In this document: piece after piece, positions 7,942 through 16,845 of the stretch
Position numbering within the stretch: position 1 is the stretch's first letter
Layout of the letters: each line of letters begins with the position of its first letter
Source: NORP110 sp051251595
GTDB lineage: Bacteria; Pseudomonadota; Alphaproteobacteria; Rhodobacterales; Rhodobacteraceae
Reading direction: 5' to 3'
NCBI GenBank assembly: GCA_051251595.1
Contig: JBPOFA010000002.1
Location: 440,532-504,531 of the forward strand
Length of the DNA: 64,000 nucleotides
The notes under the pieces: model-generated
The model's input: only the letters and a program-made list of their open reading frames with translations
The model's database searches: none
Told to the model about the DNA's origin: nothing
Position numbers and translations under genes: made by a program

Positions 7942-8916
7942 ATGAAACTCGCCTCCCTTTTTTTAGGCGTCTTTATCACAGTTCTGTTTGCAGGCTCCAT
8001 GGCCAGTGCGGAGATGCCGACATTACGCATTGCTGCACTGAAGTTCGGCACCCTGAATTGGGAACTGAACGTCATCAAAGAACACAAACTGGACCATACA
8101 AACGGCTTTAATCTGGAGATCATGCCGGTCGCAGGTTCAGCGGCCTCGAAGGTCGCCTTTCAGGGGGGCGAAGCGGATGTAATCCTGTCCGACTGGGTTT
8201 GGGTCGCGCGAGCCAGAAACGCGGGCAAGGACATTCGATTTATCCCCTACTCAAAGGCCGTAGGCGCACTAATGGTGCCAAAAGGCAGCCCTATCGAAAC
8301 ACTCGCGGATTTAAAAAACAAAAAAATCGGAATTGCTGGCGGCCCCCTGGACAAAAGTTGGATCGTATTGCGCGCCTACGCGCTTCAGAAACTAGGGCTC
8401 GATCTGTCCAAGTTGAATGAGGAAGTCTATGGAGGGGCACCACTGATATACAACGCGGCGCTTTCAGGCGAAGTCGACGGTGCCATCAATTTCTGGCACT
8501 TCCTCGCCAGAATGGAGGCGGAAGGAATGCGTTCCGTGATGACGGTCGCAGACGCCGCCGTAGGACTTGGGTTGGACCCAGACATTCCTTTGCTTGGTTA
8601 TGTCGTGAATGGGCAAATGTCAGACGAGCAACCGGAATTGGTCGAAGGTCTTGCGCGCGCTTCACGGGCGGCAAAAGCGATTTTGGCAACGGATGAGGCG
8701 GAATGGATGCGGCTGCGCCCTACAATGATGGCCAAAAGCGATGCTGAGTTTCAGGCCCTTCGCACAGGTTTCATAGCGGGCATACCCAGTTCTTATGCAG
8801 TGGATGAGGCAAATGCACGCCGGTTCTTTGAATTAATGGCGGCTGTGGGCGGTCGCGAATTGGTCGGTGACACAACCTCCCTTCCCGACGGAGTGTTTTT
8901 GACCATTGCAGACTGA
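7942..8916 (+). CDS. ABC transporter substrate-binding protein, NitT/TauT type
   Basis: A 324-residue periplasmic protein. Residues 1-23 are a signal peptide ending MASA. The mature part has the NitT/TauT/SsuA layout: an N-terminal strand TLRIAALKFG, a loop AASKVAFQGGEADV, then the hinge region KGSPIETLADLKNKKIGIAGG and the domain-closing VDGAINFWHFLARME. The ATG at 7942 has AGAAAG upstream; longer frames would bury the signal peptide. The permease and ATPase follow with overlaps, so this is the first gene of a three-gene operon. The substrate is unknown. A PQQ-type sugar dehydrogenase converges on the operon, hinting at import of an oxidised organic compound or a cofactor, but that is only proximity. 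Confidence 0.85.
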   Translation: MKLASLFLGVFITVLFAGSMASAEMPTLRIAALKFGTLNWELNVIKEHKLDHTNGFNLEIMPVAGSAASKVAFQGGEADVILSDWVWVARARNAGKDIRFIPYSKAVGALMVPKGSPIETLADLKNKKIGIAGGPLDKSWIVLRAYALQKLGLDLSKLNEEVYGGAPLIYNAALSGEVDGAINFWHFLARMEAEGMRSVMTVADAAVGLGLDPDIPLLGYVVNGQMSDEQPELVEGLARASRAAKAILATDEAEWMRLRPTMMAKSDAEFQALRTGFIAGIPSSYAVDEANARRFFELMAAVGGRELVGDTTSLPDGVFLTIAD

Positions 8917-9664
8917 GCGATACTCATGGGCAACCTACCTGATTTCCTTGTGTGGGTTGCTTTTGGTGTGGTCCATTTTGGCGGCGATGAAGAACGACCC
9001 AAGCGTGCTGCCAACGCCTTGGCGGTTGGTGCCACTGTTCCAGATAGAAATTCGATCCGGCCAACTATTTTATCACCTGTCTGCTACTTTGGTGCGTGTG
9101 ATCGTCACCTTTGTGTGTGCAATGACCATAGGCACAATTCTCGGTTTTCTGCTTGGGCGCTATCCGCGTCTCAATCGCTGGTTTGACCCGTGGCTGACGG
9201 TATTTCTGAACATCCCGGCCTTGGTGACAATTGTTTTGGTTTATCTCTGGGTCGGGCTGAATGAAGTTGCCGCGGTGTTGGCGGTATCGCTTAACAAAAT
9301 TCCCAACGTCGCCGTCATCATCCGCGAGGGCGTGCGTGCTCTTGATCCGAAATACGATGAAATGGCCGAGGTTTTTCACATTTCAACGAAAGATCAAGCC
9401 CGCCATGTTTGGTTACCTCAACTTGCGCCGTTTTTTGCCGCCTCTGCCCGGTCCGGAATTGCTCTAATTTGGAAAATTGTACTCGTCGTTGAATTCTTGG
9501 GGCGCTCCGACGGTGTGGGTTTCCAAATTCACGTTTACTTTCAGCTTTTCGAAGTGGGTATGGTGCTGGTCTATGCGATGAGTTTCATTGGAATCATGTT
9601 GGGTGTCGAAGCACTATTGTTAAGGCCGCTGGAACGCAGAGCAGCAAAGTGGCGGCAATCATGA
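8906..9664 (+). CDS. ABC transporter permease, NitT/TauT type
   Basis: A 252-residue inner-membrane protein with about six spans. It carries the coupling loop typical of BPD permeases, EGVRALDPKYDEMAEVF, followed by a conserved alanine/glycine stretch. The frame opens with a TTG at 8906, eleven bases inside the end of the binding-protein gene; an in-frame TGA at 8900-8902 excludes an earlier start and GGAG lies about 12 bases upstream. The stop overlaps the ATPase start as ATGA (9661-9664). It forms the transmembrane channel of the importer encoded by the three overlapping genes. Confidence 0.85.
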   Translation: MQTERYSWATYLISLCGLLLVWSILAAMKNDPSVLPTPWRLVPLFQIEIRSGQLFYHLSATLVRVIVTFVCAMTIGTILGFLLGRYPRLNRWFDPWLTVFLNIPALVTIVLVYLWVGLNEVAAVLAVSLNKIPNVAVIIREGVRALDPKYDEMAEVFHISTKDQARHVWLPQLAPFFAASARSGIALIWKIVLVVEFLGRSDGVGFQIHVYFQLFEVGMVLVYAMSFIGIMLGVEALLLRPLERRAAKWRQS

Positions 9665-10227
9665 TATCTGCGCAGATCGTCGAAAAGAAGTTTGGCGACA
9701 AAACCATCCTCAAAGACGTGGCATTCGAGGTGGCTCCGGGTGAAGTACTTGCAGTAACAGGAAAATCCGGCGTAGGTAAAACGACGCTTCTTCGAATTGT
9801 TTCGAGGCTGGACACCGCTTTTTCGGGCCGTGTGGCATGCCCTAAAGCAGTGGGCATGGTCTTTCAGGAGCCGAATTTATTACCCTGGCGCAATGTGTCT
9901 TCCAATATTCAAATTGCAACACGCGCGAGCGCCGCGGAAATCCGCGAGCTTTTGCACAAGGTTGGGCTTCCCGGCCAAGAACAGGCTTTTCCAGGACAGT
10001 TGTCACTGGGTCAGCAACGGCGTGTCGCGCTTGCGCGGGCTTTGGCGATGCGACCAAGCGCTTTGTTATTGGATGAGCCATTTGCTTCGCTGGATGAAGC
10101 CACCGCAAACGAAATGATGGCACTGGTCGGCGAAATGATCGCCGACAATAAAATCGCTACCATCTTTGTCAGCCATGCACCAACGGATGTGGATCGTTTG
10201 GCCACGCGCACCCTGCATCTGACCTAA
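9661..10227 (+). CDS. ABC transporter ATP-binding protein, NitT/TauT type
   Basis: A 188-residue ATPase, short for the family (usually about 250). Walker A is GKSGVGKT (residues about 34-41), the Q-loop is in MVFQEPNLLPW, the signature is LSLGQQRR rather than LSGGQ, Walker B is ALLLDEPFASLDEA and the switch histidine is in FVSHAP. The protein stops soon after the H-loop and lacks the C-terminal extension. ATG at 9661 overlaps the permease stop; a GTG at 9649 would add four residues. It powers the import complex. Confidence 0.88.
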   Translation: MISAQIVEKKFGDKTILKDVAFEVAPGEVLAVTGKSGVGKTTLLRIVSRLDTAFSGRVACPKAVGMVFQEPNLLPWRNVSSNIQIATRASAAEIRELLHKVGLPGQEQAFPGQLSLGQQRRVALARALAMRPSALLLDEPFASLDEATANEMMALVGEMIADNKIATIFVSHAPTDVDRLATRTLHLT

Positions 10228-10250
10228 GCTCTGCGCAACGAGCTGGCGGG

Positions 10251-11564
10251 TTACGCGGCCGTCACTCGCCAAACCACGTTGCCAACATCGTCTGCAACCA
10301 ACAGGCAATTGTCTGGTCCGATGGTAACGCCGACAGGGCGTCCATAGGAGACCTTCTCGTCAGGCGACAAAAAGCCCGAAAGAATGTCGCGCGGCGGACC
10401 ACATGGTTTGCCATTTTCGAATGGTATGAAAATCACCTTGTATCCGCTCAGTGTGCTGCGGTTCCAAGACCCATGCTGGCCCACGACCATCCCATCCGGA
10501 AAACCGGGCAAGGTGCCTTCGGGCATCCAGCAAAGTCCAAGCGATGCGGTATGCCCGCCCAGAGCATAGTCTGGCCGGATAGCTTTGGCGACCATCGCTT
10601 CGTCCTGTGGCACGCGATCGTCAACGGTTTGTCCCCAATAGCAATATGGCCAGCCATAAAAGCCGCCGTCTTGAACGGATGTCAGATAATCAGGTGGGAC
10701 CTCGTCACCCAGACCATCGCGTTCGTTAACGACCGTCCACAGAACACCGGTTGTCGGCTCCCAGGCCGTTCCAACCGCATTGCGCAAACCCGACGCGAAA
10801 ATCCGTGTCTCGCCCGACGCAATATCAAATTCGTGGATGGCTGCGCGGCCTTCTTCAATCTCCATGCCGTCGTCGGCAATGTTCGACTTTGAGCCGACAC
10901 CCGCATAAATTTTCGTGTTATCTGGGCTGGCCAATAAACTGCGCGTCCAATGACCGCCCGGTTTGAAGTCGGCCAGTTTGGTGCCTTCGGCGGTTATTTG
11001 AGTTTGCCCGTCCGAATACGGGAACGAAACGAGCCCGTCTGTATTGCCAACATAAAATGTGCCATCCACCAGAGCCATGCCGAAGGGATGGTACAGGTTT
11101 TCCAGAAAGGCCTCGCGAACCTCGCCCACGCCGTCCCCGTCAGAGTCCCGAAACAGTGAAATGCGATTGGCACTGACGCCAACAGCTTTCGCTCGCTTCA
11201 TCGTGCTGAAGATCGCAAAATCGAATGGCGTTTTAGGTGTATCCCAGGGAAGACCAAGCGCTTCCGCCACCAGGACGTCGTCATTTGGCAGGACATAAAT
11301 CCAACGCGGATGCAACAAATCACGCGCAAATGCGTTGACCTGAAGCCCCTCGGCAGCTGTAGGAGTGTGATCCCCTTCCCATCCTTTTGCAGTTGGCATT
11401 TTAAGCGTCGGGATGCCCTGTGCTTTGGCGTCGGGAATATCCGGCGCCCCGCCCAAAGCAGGCGGATCGGTTTCCTTGCCCCATCTGCGCATCAGAATCA
11501 TCCCAGCGCCGATTAGTGCGACCAGTCTAGAAAATGCGTCGGTAATGCCCATTCTTCTCACCAT
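10251..11564 (-). CDS. PQQ-type soluble aldose/sorbosone dehydrogenase-like protein
   Basis: A 437-residue protein with an N-terminal hydrophobic segment (residues about 12-27) that could be a signal anchor, then a six-bladed beta-propeller of the glucose/L-sorbosone dehydrogenase family. Typical blade motifs are visible: HPRWIYVLPNDDVLVAEA, LYHPFGMALV, ASGLRNAVGTAWEP, VNERDGLGDEVPPDYL, GGFYGWPYCYW and GQHGSWNRSTLSGYKV. The last group carries His and Arg residues that contact PQQ in this family. It would act in the periplasm on aldehyde groups of sugars and pass electrons to the respiratory chain. It converges on the ABC operon with only about 20 bases between them. Cofactor and substrate are inferred from the family. 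Confidence 0.8.
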   Translation of the reverse strand: MVRRMGITDAFSRLVALIGAGMILMRRWGKETDPPALGGAPDIPDAKAQGIPTLKMPTAKGWEGDHTPTAAEGLQVNAFARDLLHPRWIYVLPNDDVLVAEALGLPWDTPKTPFDFAIFSTMKRAKAVGVSANRISLFRDSDGDGVGEVREAFLENLYHPFGMALVDGTFYVGNTDGLVSFPYSDGQTQITAEGTKLADFKPGGHWTRSLLASPDNTKIYAGVGSKSNIADDGMEIEEGRAAIHEFDIASGETRIFASGLRNAVGTAWEPTTGVLWTVVNERDGLGDEVPPDYLTSVQDGGFYGWPYCYWGQTVDDRVPQDEAMVAKAIRPDYALGGHTASLGLCWMPEGTLPGFPDGMVVGQHGSWNRSTLSGYKVIFIPFENGKPCGPPRDILSGFLSPDEKVSYGRPVGVTIGPDNCLLVADDVGNVVWRVTAA

Positions 11565-11702
11565 TTTTTCGAGATACTACATCATATGAAGTGTCACTGA
11601 AACTGCTTTCGCAACCAGGTATGTGTTCTGTCCGTCGTCAGGGTTTTTGGCATCATTTGCGGCTTAAACTAAGAGAGAGTTCGGCTCATCTGGTTGATTC
11701 CA

Positions 11703-12012
11703 TTATGCGGCGCGTTGGTTGTGATGCAAGCGTCGCGCTTCGAGTGTCTTTCGTTTGCCCCTTTCCCTTTGCTGCAAAATGGCTTTGTCACGTCCGAAGT
11801 AGACATCAGCGGGTGTGACGTTGTTTAGGCTTTCGTGGTAACGTTGGTGGTTGCAGTGATCGACGAAGGCATCAATCTGGGCTTCGAGATCACCGGGCAG
11901 GAAGCAGTTCTCCAGCAAGACACGGTTTTTCAAGGTCTGATGCCACCGCTCTATCTTACCTTGGGTTTGCGGGTGGTGCGGTGCCCCGCGCGAGTGCTTC
12001 ATGCCCTTGTCT
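11703..12012 (-). pseudogene. IS3-family transposase (OrfB) C-terminal fragment
   Basis: The last 100 or so codons of an IS3-family DDE transposase: GAPHHPQTQGKIERWHQTLK carries the catalytic glutamate, and RYHESLNNVTPADVYFGR is a typical C-terminal motif. The frame continues up to the IS6 end at 12013 (DKGMKHS), so the N-terminal part was removed by that element. The matching OrfA end of an IS3 element, also cut by an IS6 end and on the same strand, lies at 22106-22389. Confidence 0.85.
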
Positions 12013-12726
12013 GGTGCTGTCAGACGAATGCGAACCAGTCTCAGTTCTCCGGCAACCTCAACCTGTTAGGCTGCGCAGAGACCGCGCCACTCGGTCAGAG
12101 CAGCGGCGCGGTTCAGCTTGAAATTCGATCGGTTGTAGAGATGGCGCTCTTGGTTGAAATGGTTGTGAACGGAAGCGTGGACGGAGGCAAATTTTTGCAA
12201 GCTTCGCATGCGTCGAATGCCCAGCATAGCCCGTTCTCGCCTTCGAAATGGCTGATGTGAATTCTCAGCCCTGTTGTTTTGCCAGCGGCCGGATTCTTGC
12301 CGATCAGCGTTGCCGGTCTCCTTCATCGCTGCGCCGTATGATCGGAGTTTGTCAGTCACCAAGATATGTGGTCGACCGTGGCCTCATTGTTTTCTGGAAG
12401 AATTTCAGGGTTGCCTCGCGTTCCCGTGGCTTCGTGACAAAGCTTTCCAGAACCTCGCCTTCATGATCAACGGCACGCCAAAGCTAATGCTGCTCGCCAT
12501 TGATCTACACGAAGACCTCGTCCAAATGCCATTGCCAGTTCGAGTATGCACGCATCCGGCTGACCCGGTTTCGCCGGATCTCAGTAGCAAACATCGGGCC
12601 AAATCTATTCCACCAGTACCGCACCGTTTCGTGACTGATGTCGATGCCGCGCTCGTGCAAAAGATCCTCAACATTCCGCAGCGAGAGTGGAAAATACGTC
12701 CTTCGACCCTTGAGCCTTGGTGTTAG
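12013..12726 (-). pseudogene. IS6-family insertion sequence, inactivated
   Basis: The terminal repeat ggtgctgtcagacgaatgcg opens at 12013. Reading leftwards from about 12726, the transposase is recognisable (LRNVEDLLHERGIDIS, YWWNRFGPMFATEI, NWQWHLDEVFV) but carries TAG codons directly after EVFV and again seven codons later. A frameshift near 12365-12380 then separates it from the C-terminal frame (12066-12362: VTDKLRSYGAAM, NNRAENSH, RRRERAML). The first 30 or so codons and the other terminal repeat are missing. It cannot make an active enzyme by itself. Confidence 0.85.
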
Positions 12727-13059
12727 TCACTCTCGTGACACTTTTGGGGCTTTCACCGAGAAAGAGGTTGGAGTCCGAACAAAAGTCAGAACAAAGTACT
12801 ACAACATTGTCCGCGTCTCAACTGTACTCGCGCTGAGCAGCGAAAGTGCAGTTTGGATTTGACTTCATAGCCTCCCCATCATTGCAGACACTTGGCGCAA
12901 GCACCCCCGAACCAACAGATTAGTCAGCATCCTTAGCGTCTTCAGTAGGAAATAATTGATTGACTAAGCAAAGTTTATGAAGTGCCATGGAGCAAGTTGG
13001 CCATAATTGCTGAAAAAAATTTGACACTTAGCCAGCGACATAGACTTATTGGAGGTCAT
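12727..13059. other. Intergenic region upstream of the iron-type ABC operon
   Basis: About 330 AT-rich bases between the broken IS6 copy and the ABC operon. It must contain the operon promoter. A TTGATTGACTAAG stretch near 12956 stands out but is not a clear palindrome, so no operator is assigned. No gene was found. Confidence 0.4.
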
Positions 13060-14043
13060 ATGAAAAATGAACTAAAAGTTCTATCAATCGTTTCTGCGCT
13101 CACAATCAGCGCAGGCATGGCAACTGCCGAAGGCAGCGTGACGGTCTACACGGCAGTACCACAAAATTTTATCGATGCGCTTGTGCCAATGTTTGAACAA
13201 AAGACCGGTACCTCGGTTGAGATCATCAAGGCAGGGTCGGGCGAACTACTTAATCGTCTCACAGCAGAGGCCGGCGCCCCCATGGCAGACGTGCTGTGGA
13301 GCGTTGACGGCACCGTCATCGACTTCAATCCAAGCCTGTTCGAGGCATATTCTGCAGCAGGCTCTGACATGCTCGCAGAGGGTATGAAGCAAAGCGAAAT
13401 GTGGTCGCCCTTTACCGCCGTCGTCATGGTCCTAATCGTCAATGAAGGCGAACTTGATGGCAAACCGGCCCCCGATAGCTGGGCAGCCCTCGCGGATCCA
13501 ATGTACAACGACATGGTTTCATCTGCGCGCGCAGAAGCCTCCGGGTCCGCTTACATTCAACTGGCCACTGTACTGCAGGCGTTTGAAGATGAAGCAGCAG
13601 GCTGGGGCATCTACGAAGGCTTGTTGTCGAACTTCGTGCTCTCTGACAGTTCTGGCGCCGTACCACGATTTGTTAACGACGGCGAATTGGCCGTTGGGGT
13701 TACGCTTGAGGACGCCGCGCTGCGCTACGTCGAAGGTGGTGGGCCAGTTGAAATAATCTATCCGTCCGAAGGTACGGCCATTGCGCCTGACGCGATGGCG
13801 CTTGTCTCGGGTGCTCCAAATGAGGACAACGCTAAAGCATTCCTGGACTTTATGATGTCGCAAGAGGCGCAAGTCGTTGTTGCTGAACAGGGCCGACGAC
13901 CTGTGCGATCGGATGTCGAGTCAAATCCAGCACTGCTGCCTTTGGCTGAGGTCAACTCAGTTGGCTACGACAGCGCCTGGGCTGCAGAAAACCGTGCGCG
14001 CCTGGTTGAAGCATGGCAAGATATGGTGCTTGACGTTCAGTGA
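13060..14043 (+). CDS. ABC transporter substrate-binding protein, iron(III)/AfuA type
   Basis: A 327-residue periplasmic protein with a signal peptide of about 24 residues (TISAGMATA). The mature part is a class II binding protein as in FbpA/AfuA: SVTVYTAVPQNFIDALVPMF, GSGELLNRLTAEAGAPMADV, AVGVTLEDAALRYVEGG, IAPDAMALVSGAPN and KAFLDFMMSQEAQ. The paired tyrosines that hold iron in FbpA are not obvious, so the ligand may instead be a phosphonate or another anion. The ATG at 13060 is five bases after a perfect GGAGG. It heads an operon with ATPase, fused permease and a PP2C-like phosphatase, inside an IS6-bracketed segment. Confidence 0.85.
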   Translation: MKNELKVLSIVSALTISAGMATAEGSVTVYTAVPQNFIDALVPMFEQKTGTSVEIIKAGSGELLNRLTAEAGAPMADVLWSVDGTVIDFNPSLFEAYSAAGSDMLAEGMKQSEMWSPFTAVVMVLIVNEGELDGKPAPDSWAALADPMYNDMVSSARAEASGSAYIQLATVLQAFEDEAAGWGIYEGLLSNFVLSDSSGAVPRFVNDGELAVGVTLEDAALRYVEGGGPVEIIYPSEGTAIAPDAMALVSGAPNEDNAKAFLDFMMSQEAQVVVAEQGRRPVRSDVESNPALLPLAEVNSVGYDSAWAAENRARLVEAWQDMVLDVQ

Positions 14044-14102
14044 TGCAATCTGCCGGGCGTAAAAAATTGCGCCCGGCCTCCTCATACTTGCAGGTGAGCT
14101 GA

Positions 14103-15185
14103 ATGGCTTCTGTTGAGATTACTGGCCTGCGCAAGCTCTACGGCGAAGTCGTGGCCCTGTCTGACATCAATATTTCCATCCCCTCGGGTTCCTTTTTTAC
14201 GCTTCTTGGCCCTTCCGGCTGTGGAAAAACCACGCTTCTTCGCACGATTGCCGGGTTTCATGATCAAAACGCGGGTCGGATTGCGGTCGATGGACAATCC
14301 ATCGAAGGCCTGCCTGCACATAGACGCGACGTCGGCATGGTCTTCCAGGACTACGCGATTTTCCCGCACATCAATGTGCGCGACAACGTGGCTTTCGGAC
14401 TAAGACAACGCAAAGTCTCGACGGCAGAGATCACCAAACGCGTCAACGATGTGCTTGAAGTCGTGCAACTCGGTGCCTTCGCTGAACGGATGCCGCATGA
14501 ACTCTCCGGCGGGCAACAACAGCGAGTGGGTCTCGCACGGGCCATCGTCATTCGGCCCAAGGTCTTATTGATGGACGAACCCTTATCCAACCTTGACGCG
14601 CGTTTACGGGTGGACTTGCGGGCAGAACTTCGCCGAATCCAACGAGATCTGGGCATCACAACTGTATACGTCACTCATGACCAAGAAGAAGCGCTGGCAA
14701 TGTCCGATACCGTCTGCGTGATGTATCAAGGCGTAATCCAACAGGCAGCAAGCCCACTCGACATTTACCTCCATCCGACCAACAAGTTCGTCGCAACCTT
14801 TGTGGGAGCGAACAACTTCTTGTCGCTCACCCGAACTGGTGGACAGCTTGCACTCTGCTCCGGTGGTGCGCCAATCTTGGACATAAGCGACGCGAAACAT
14901 GACATCGTCGCCGGCATCCGCCCCGAAACTCTAACCGTCAAGCCCGACGCGGTGGCACCCGCAGCGGATGAGGTTGCTATCGCCGCAAAGCTATCTGACG
15001 TCAGCTTCGTCGGTCGCGAGATGGAAGTAATCGCAATCACCGATTACGGCGAGACGCTGAAATCTCTCGCCCGACCCAACCCTGATATCATCAAGCTGGC
15101 GCAAGGCAGCACCGTCACACTATTGGTGAAACGCAGCGACCTCGCCTTTTTCGAAGACAGCGATGCAGGCGGTCGCATCGCATGA
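14103..15185 (+). CDS. ABC transporter ATP-binding protein, FbpC/PotA type
   Basis: A 360-residue ATPase with all standard motifs: Walker A GPSGCGKT (residues about 35-42), Q-loop MVFQDYAIFPH, signature LSGGQQQR, Walker B VLLMDEPLSNLDARLR and switch histidine in YVTHDQEEAL. The C-terminal 120 residues form a TOBE-like regulatory domain (IVAGIRPETLTV), usual in iron, spermidine and sulfate importers. The start lies 60 bases after the binding-protein gene, with AGGTGAGCTGA immediately before it. The stop overlaps the permease start as ATGA (15182-15185). It energises import through the fused permease. Confidence 0.9.
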   Translation: MASVEITGLRKLYGEVVALSDINISIPSGSFFTLLGPSGCGKTTLLRTIAGFHDQNAGRIAVDGQSIEGLPAHRRDVGMVFQDYAIFPHINVRDNVAFGLRQRKVSTAEITKRVNDVLEVVQLGAFAERMPHELSGGQQQRVGLARAIVIRPKVLLMDEPLSNLDARLRVDLRAELRRIQRDLGITTVYVTHDQEEALAMSDTVCVMYQGVIQQAASPLDIYLHPTNKFVATFVGANNFLSLTRTGGQLALCSGGAPILDISDAKHDIVAGIRPETLTVKPDAVAPAADEVAIAAKLSDVSFVGREMEVIAITDYGETLKSLARPNPDIIKLAQGSTVTLLVKRSDLAFFEDSDAGGRIA

Positions 15186-16837
15186 CCAGCATACTGCGCA
15201 GGTACGATTTCTGGACGGTCGTCACCGGTGTCATTCTTGCTGTCCTTGTTTTGCTATTGTTGTTCCCCATTGTACGCGTCCTCATGTTGTCATTCGTTGA
15301 TGCGGATACGCAGAAATGGACGCTTGGAAATTACGTCGAGGTGTTTACACGCAACTATTACCTCAAGGGTTTGAAAAACACTTTATTTGTGGGGGTCCTC
15401 GGGACATTGGGCGCGTGCCTACTTGGTATCCCACTTGCCTTTTTCACAGCGCGCTTTCATCTCTGGGGGCGCGCGTGGATCTCAACGCTGGCAATTCTCG
15501 TCTTGGTCGCGCCGCCCTTTATCGGGGCCTACGCGTGGATCATGATGCTGGGATCCAATGGCTTCATCACCAATTTTTTTGAAGCTGTCGGGATAGACAC
15601 ACCGACAATCTACGGCGCGCACGGCATCATCCTTGTTTTCACGCTCAAGTTTTTCCCATTCGTCTTTCTGATGACGCAAACGGCACTGATGGCCGTCAAC
15701 AAATCCTTCGAAGACGCTGCCGAAAACCTCGGCTGCACGCCATGGCAACGCTTCACCAAAGTCACATTGCCCTTGGTTTTTCCGGCGATAAGCACCGGCG
15801 CGATCATCTGTTTTGTGTTGTCTATCGCGGATTTTGGCACACCCGCCATCCTCGGGCGTGGCTTTCGAACACTTTCCACAATTGCTTTTTCGGCATATCG
15901 GTCCGAACTTGGCGGACTGCCAACAATGGCGGTGACCGTATCAATGATCATGATTGTCATCTCGATGCTGGCACTGTTGGCACAACGGCGCATTCTGGCA
16001 AAGCGACGCTATGCCAGCAGTCTCACAAACTTGCCCGTGAAAGTAAATCTTACCGGATGGAGCAATTTCGCCGTGCACAGCTTTTGCCACGGTGTCGTCC
16101 TGATCGCGATGCTGCCCACCCTAGTCGTTGTCTATACGTCATTCCTCAAGACCAATGGCCCAGTCTTCGTCGGCGGGTATGGGCTGGAAAGCTATGGGCG
16201 TATTTTGCGTACTGCTCCCGAGGCAATTACCAACAGCTTTGTCTTTGCTATTGCAGCCGTCATCCTGATCACGACGTTTTCGGCCCTGATCAGCTATGTT
16301 ATTGTCCGGCGCGATACCGCAGCATCCGGCACAATCGACTTTTTGATGATGGTCCCCTACCTTATCCCTGGAGTGGTAATGGCCATCGGCTTTGTCACAA
16401 CCTTTCGGACAGGATTTATGAGCGGGGCGAGCGCGGCTTGGCTGCTGATCCTGCTCTACTTCATACGGCGCTTGCCCTACGGTGTCCGCTCAACCACATC
16501 CAGCTTACGGCAAATAAAACCCTCTATGGAAGAAGCCGCCATTAACCTCGGTGCCCCCCCCCTCCACGCATTCCTCAAGATCACGATTCCGTTGATCTTT
16601 CCGGGGCTTATCGTCGGCTCCCTTATGGGTTTCATCACCGCCATTAACGAGTTATCCGGGACTCTGATCCTCTATGATTCGGGCACCATTACCATGCCAG
16701 TTTCAATCTATCTGGCAGTATTGGACGGGGAATTCGGGCTCGCGGCGGCTCTGTCTACAGTATTGCTGCTTTGTACGGGCATCTGCGTATACTTGGTCTT
16801 CCGGTTCACTGAAAACCGCGACAGCGCGTTTCTCTGA
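15182..16837 (+). CDS. ABC transporter permease, fused two-domain type
   Basis: A 551-residue inner-membrane protein made of two BPD-type permease halves, each with about six spans and a cytoplasmic coupling loop: FEDAAENLGCTPWQRF in the first half and MEEAAINLGAPPLHAF in the second. This fused arrangement is usual in FbpB/AfuB iron transporters, whereas phosphonate systems often keep two separate permeases. Translation is coupled to the ATPase gene through an ATGA overlap. The next gene, the phosphatase, begins eight bases after the stop. The two halves form the channel on their own. Confidence 0.88.
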   Translation: MTSILRRYDFWTVVTGVILAVLVLLLLFPIVRVLMLSFVDADTQKWTLGNYVEVFTRNYYLKGLKNTLFVGVLGTLGACLLGIPLAFFTARFHLWGRAWISTLAILVLVAPPFIGAYAWIMMLGSNGFITNFFEAVGIDTPTIYGAHGIILVFTLKFFPFVFLMTQTALMAVNKSFEDAAENLGCTPWQRFTKVTLPLVFPAISTGAIICFVLSIADFGTPAILGRGFRTLSTIAFSAYRSELGGLPTMAVTVSMIMIVISMLALLAQRRILAKRRYASSLTNLPVKVNLTGWSNFAVHSFCHGVVLIAMLPTLVVVYTSFLKTNGPVFVGGYGLESYGRILRTAPEAITNSFVFAIAAVILITTFSALISYVIVRRDTAASGTIDFLMMVPYLIPGVVMAIGFVTTFRTGFMSGASAAWLLILLYFIRRLPYGVRSTTSSLRQIKPSMEEAAINLGAPPLHAFLKITIPLIFPGLIVGSLMGFITAINELSGTLILYDSGTITMPVSIYLAVLDGEFGLAAALSTVLLLCTGICVYLVFRFTENRDSAFL

Positions 16838-16845
16838 GGATCAAG

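Noticed and set aside
12956..12985. Iron-responsive operator before the ABC operon
   Set aside because: The TTGATTGACTAAG stretch is suggestive but not palindromic, and I could not match it to a known RirA, Irr or IscR box.
16074..16545. Continuation of a 267-codon plus-strand frame inside the permease
   Set aside because: Shadow frame of the fused permease; the permease has full BPD motifs and spans.
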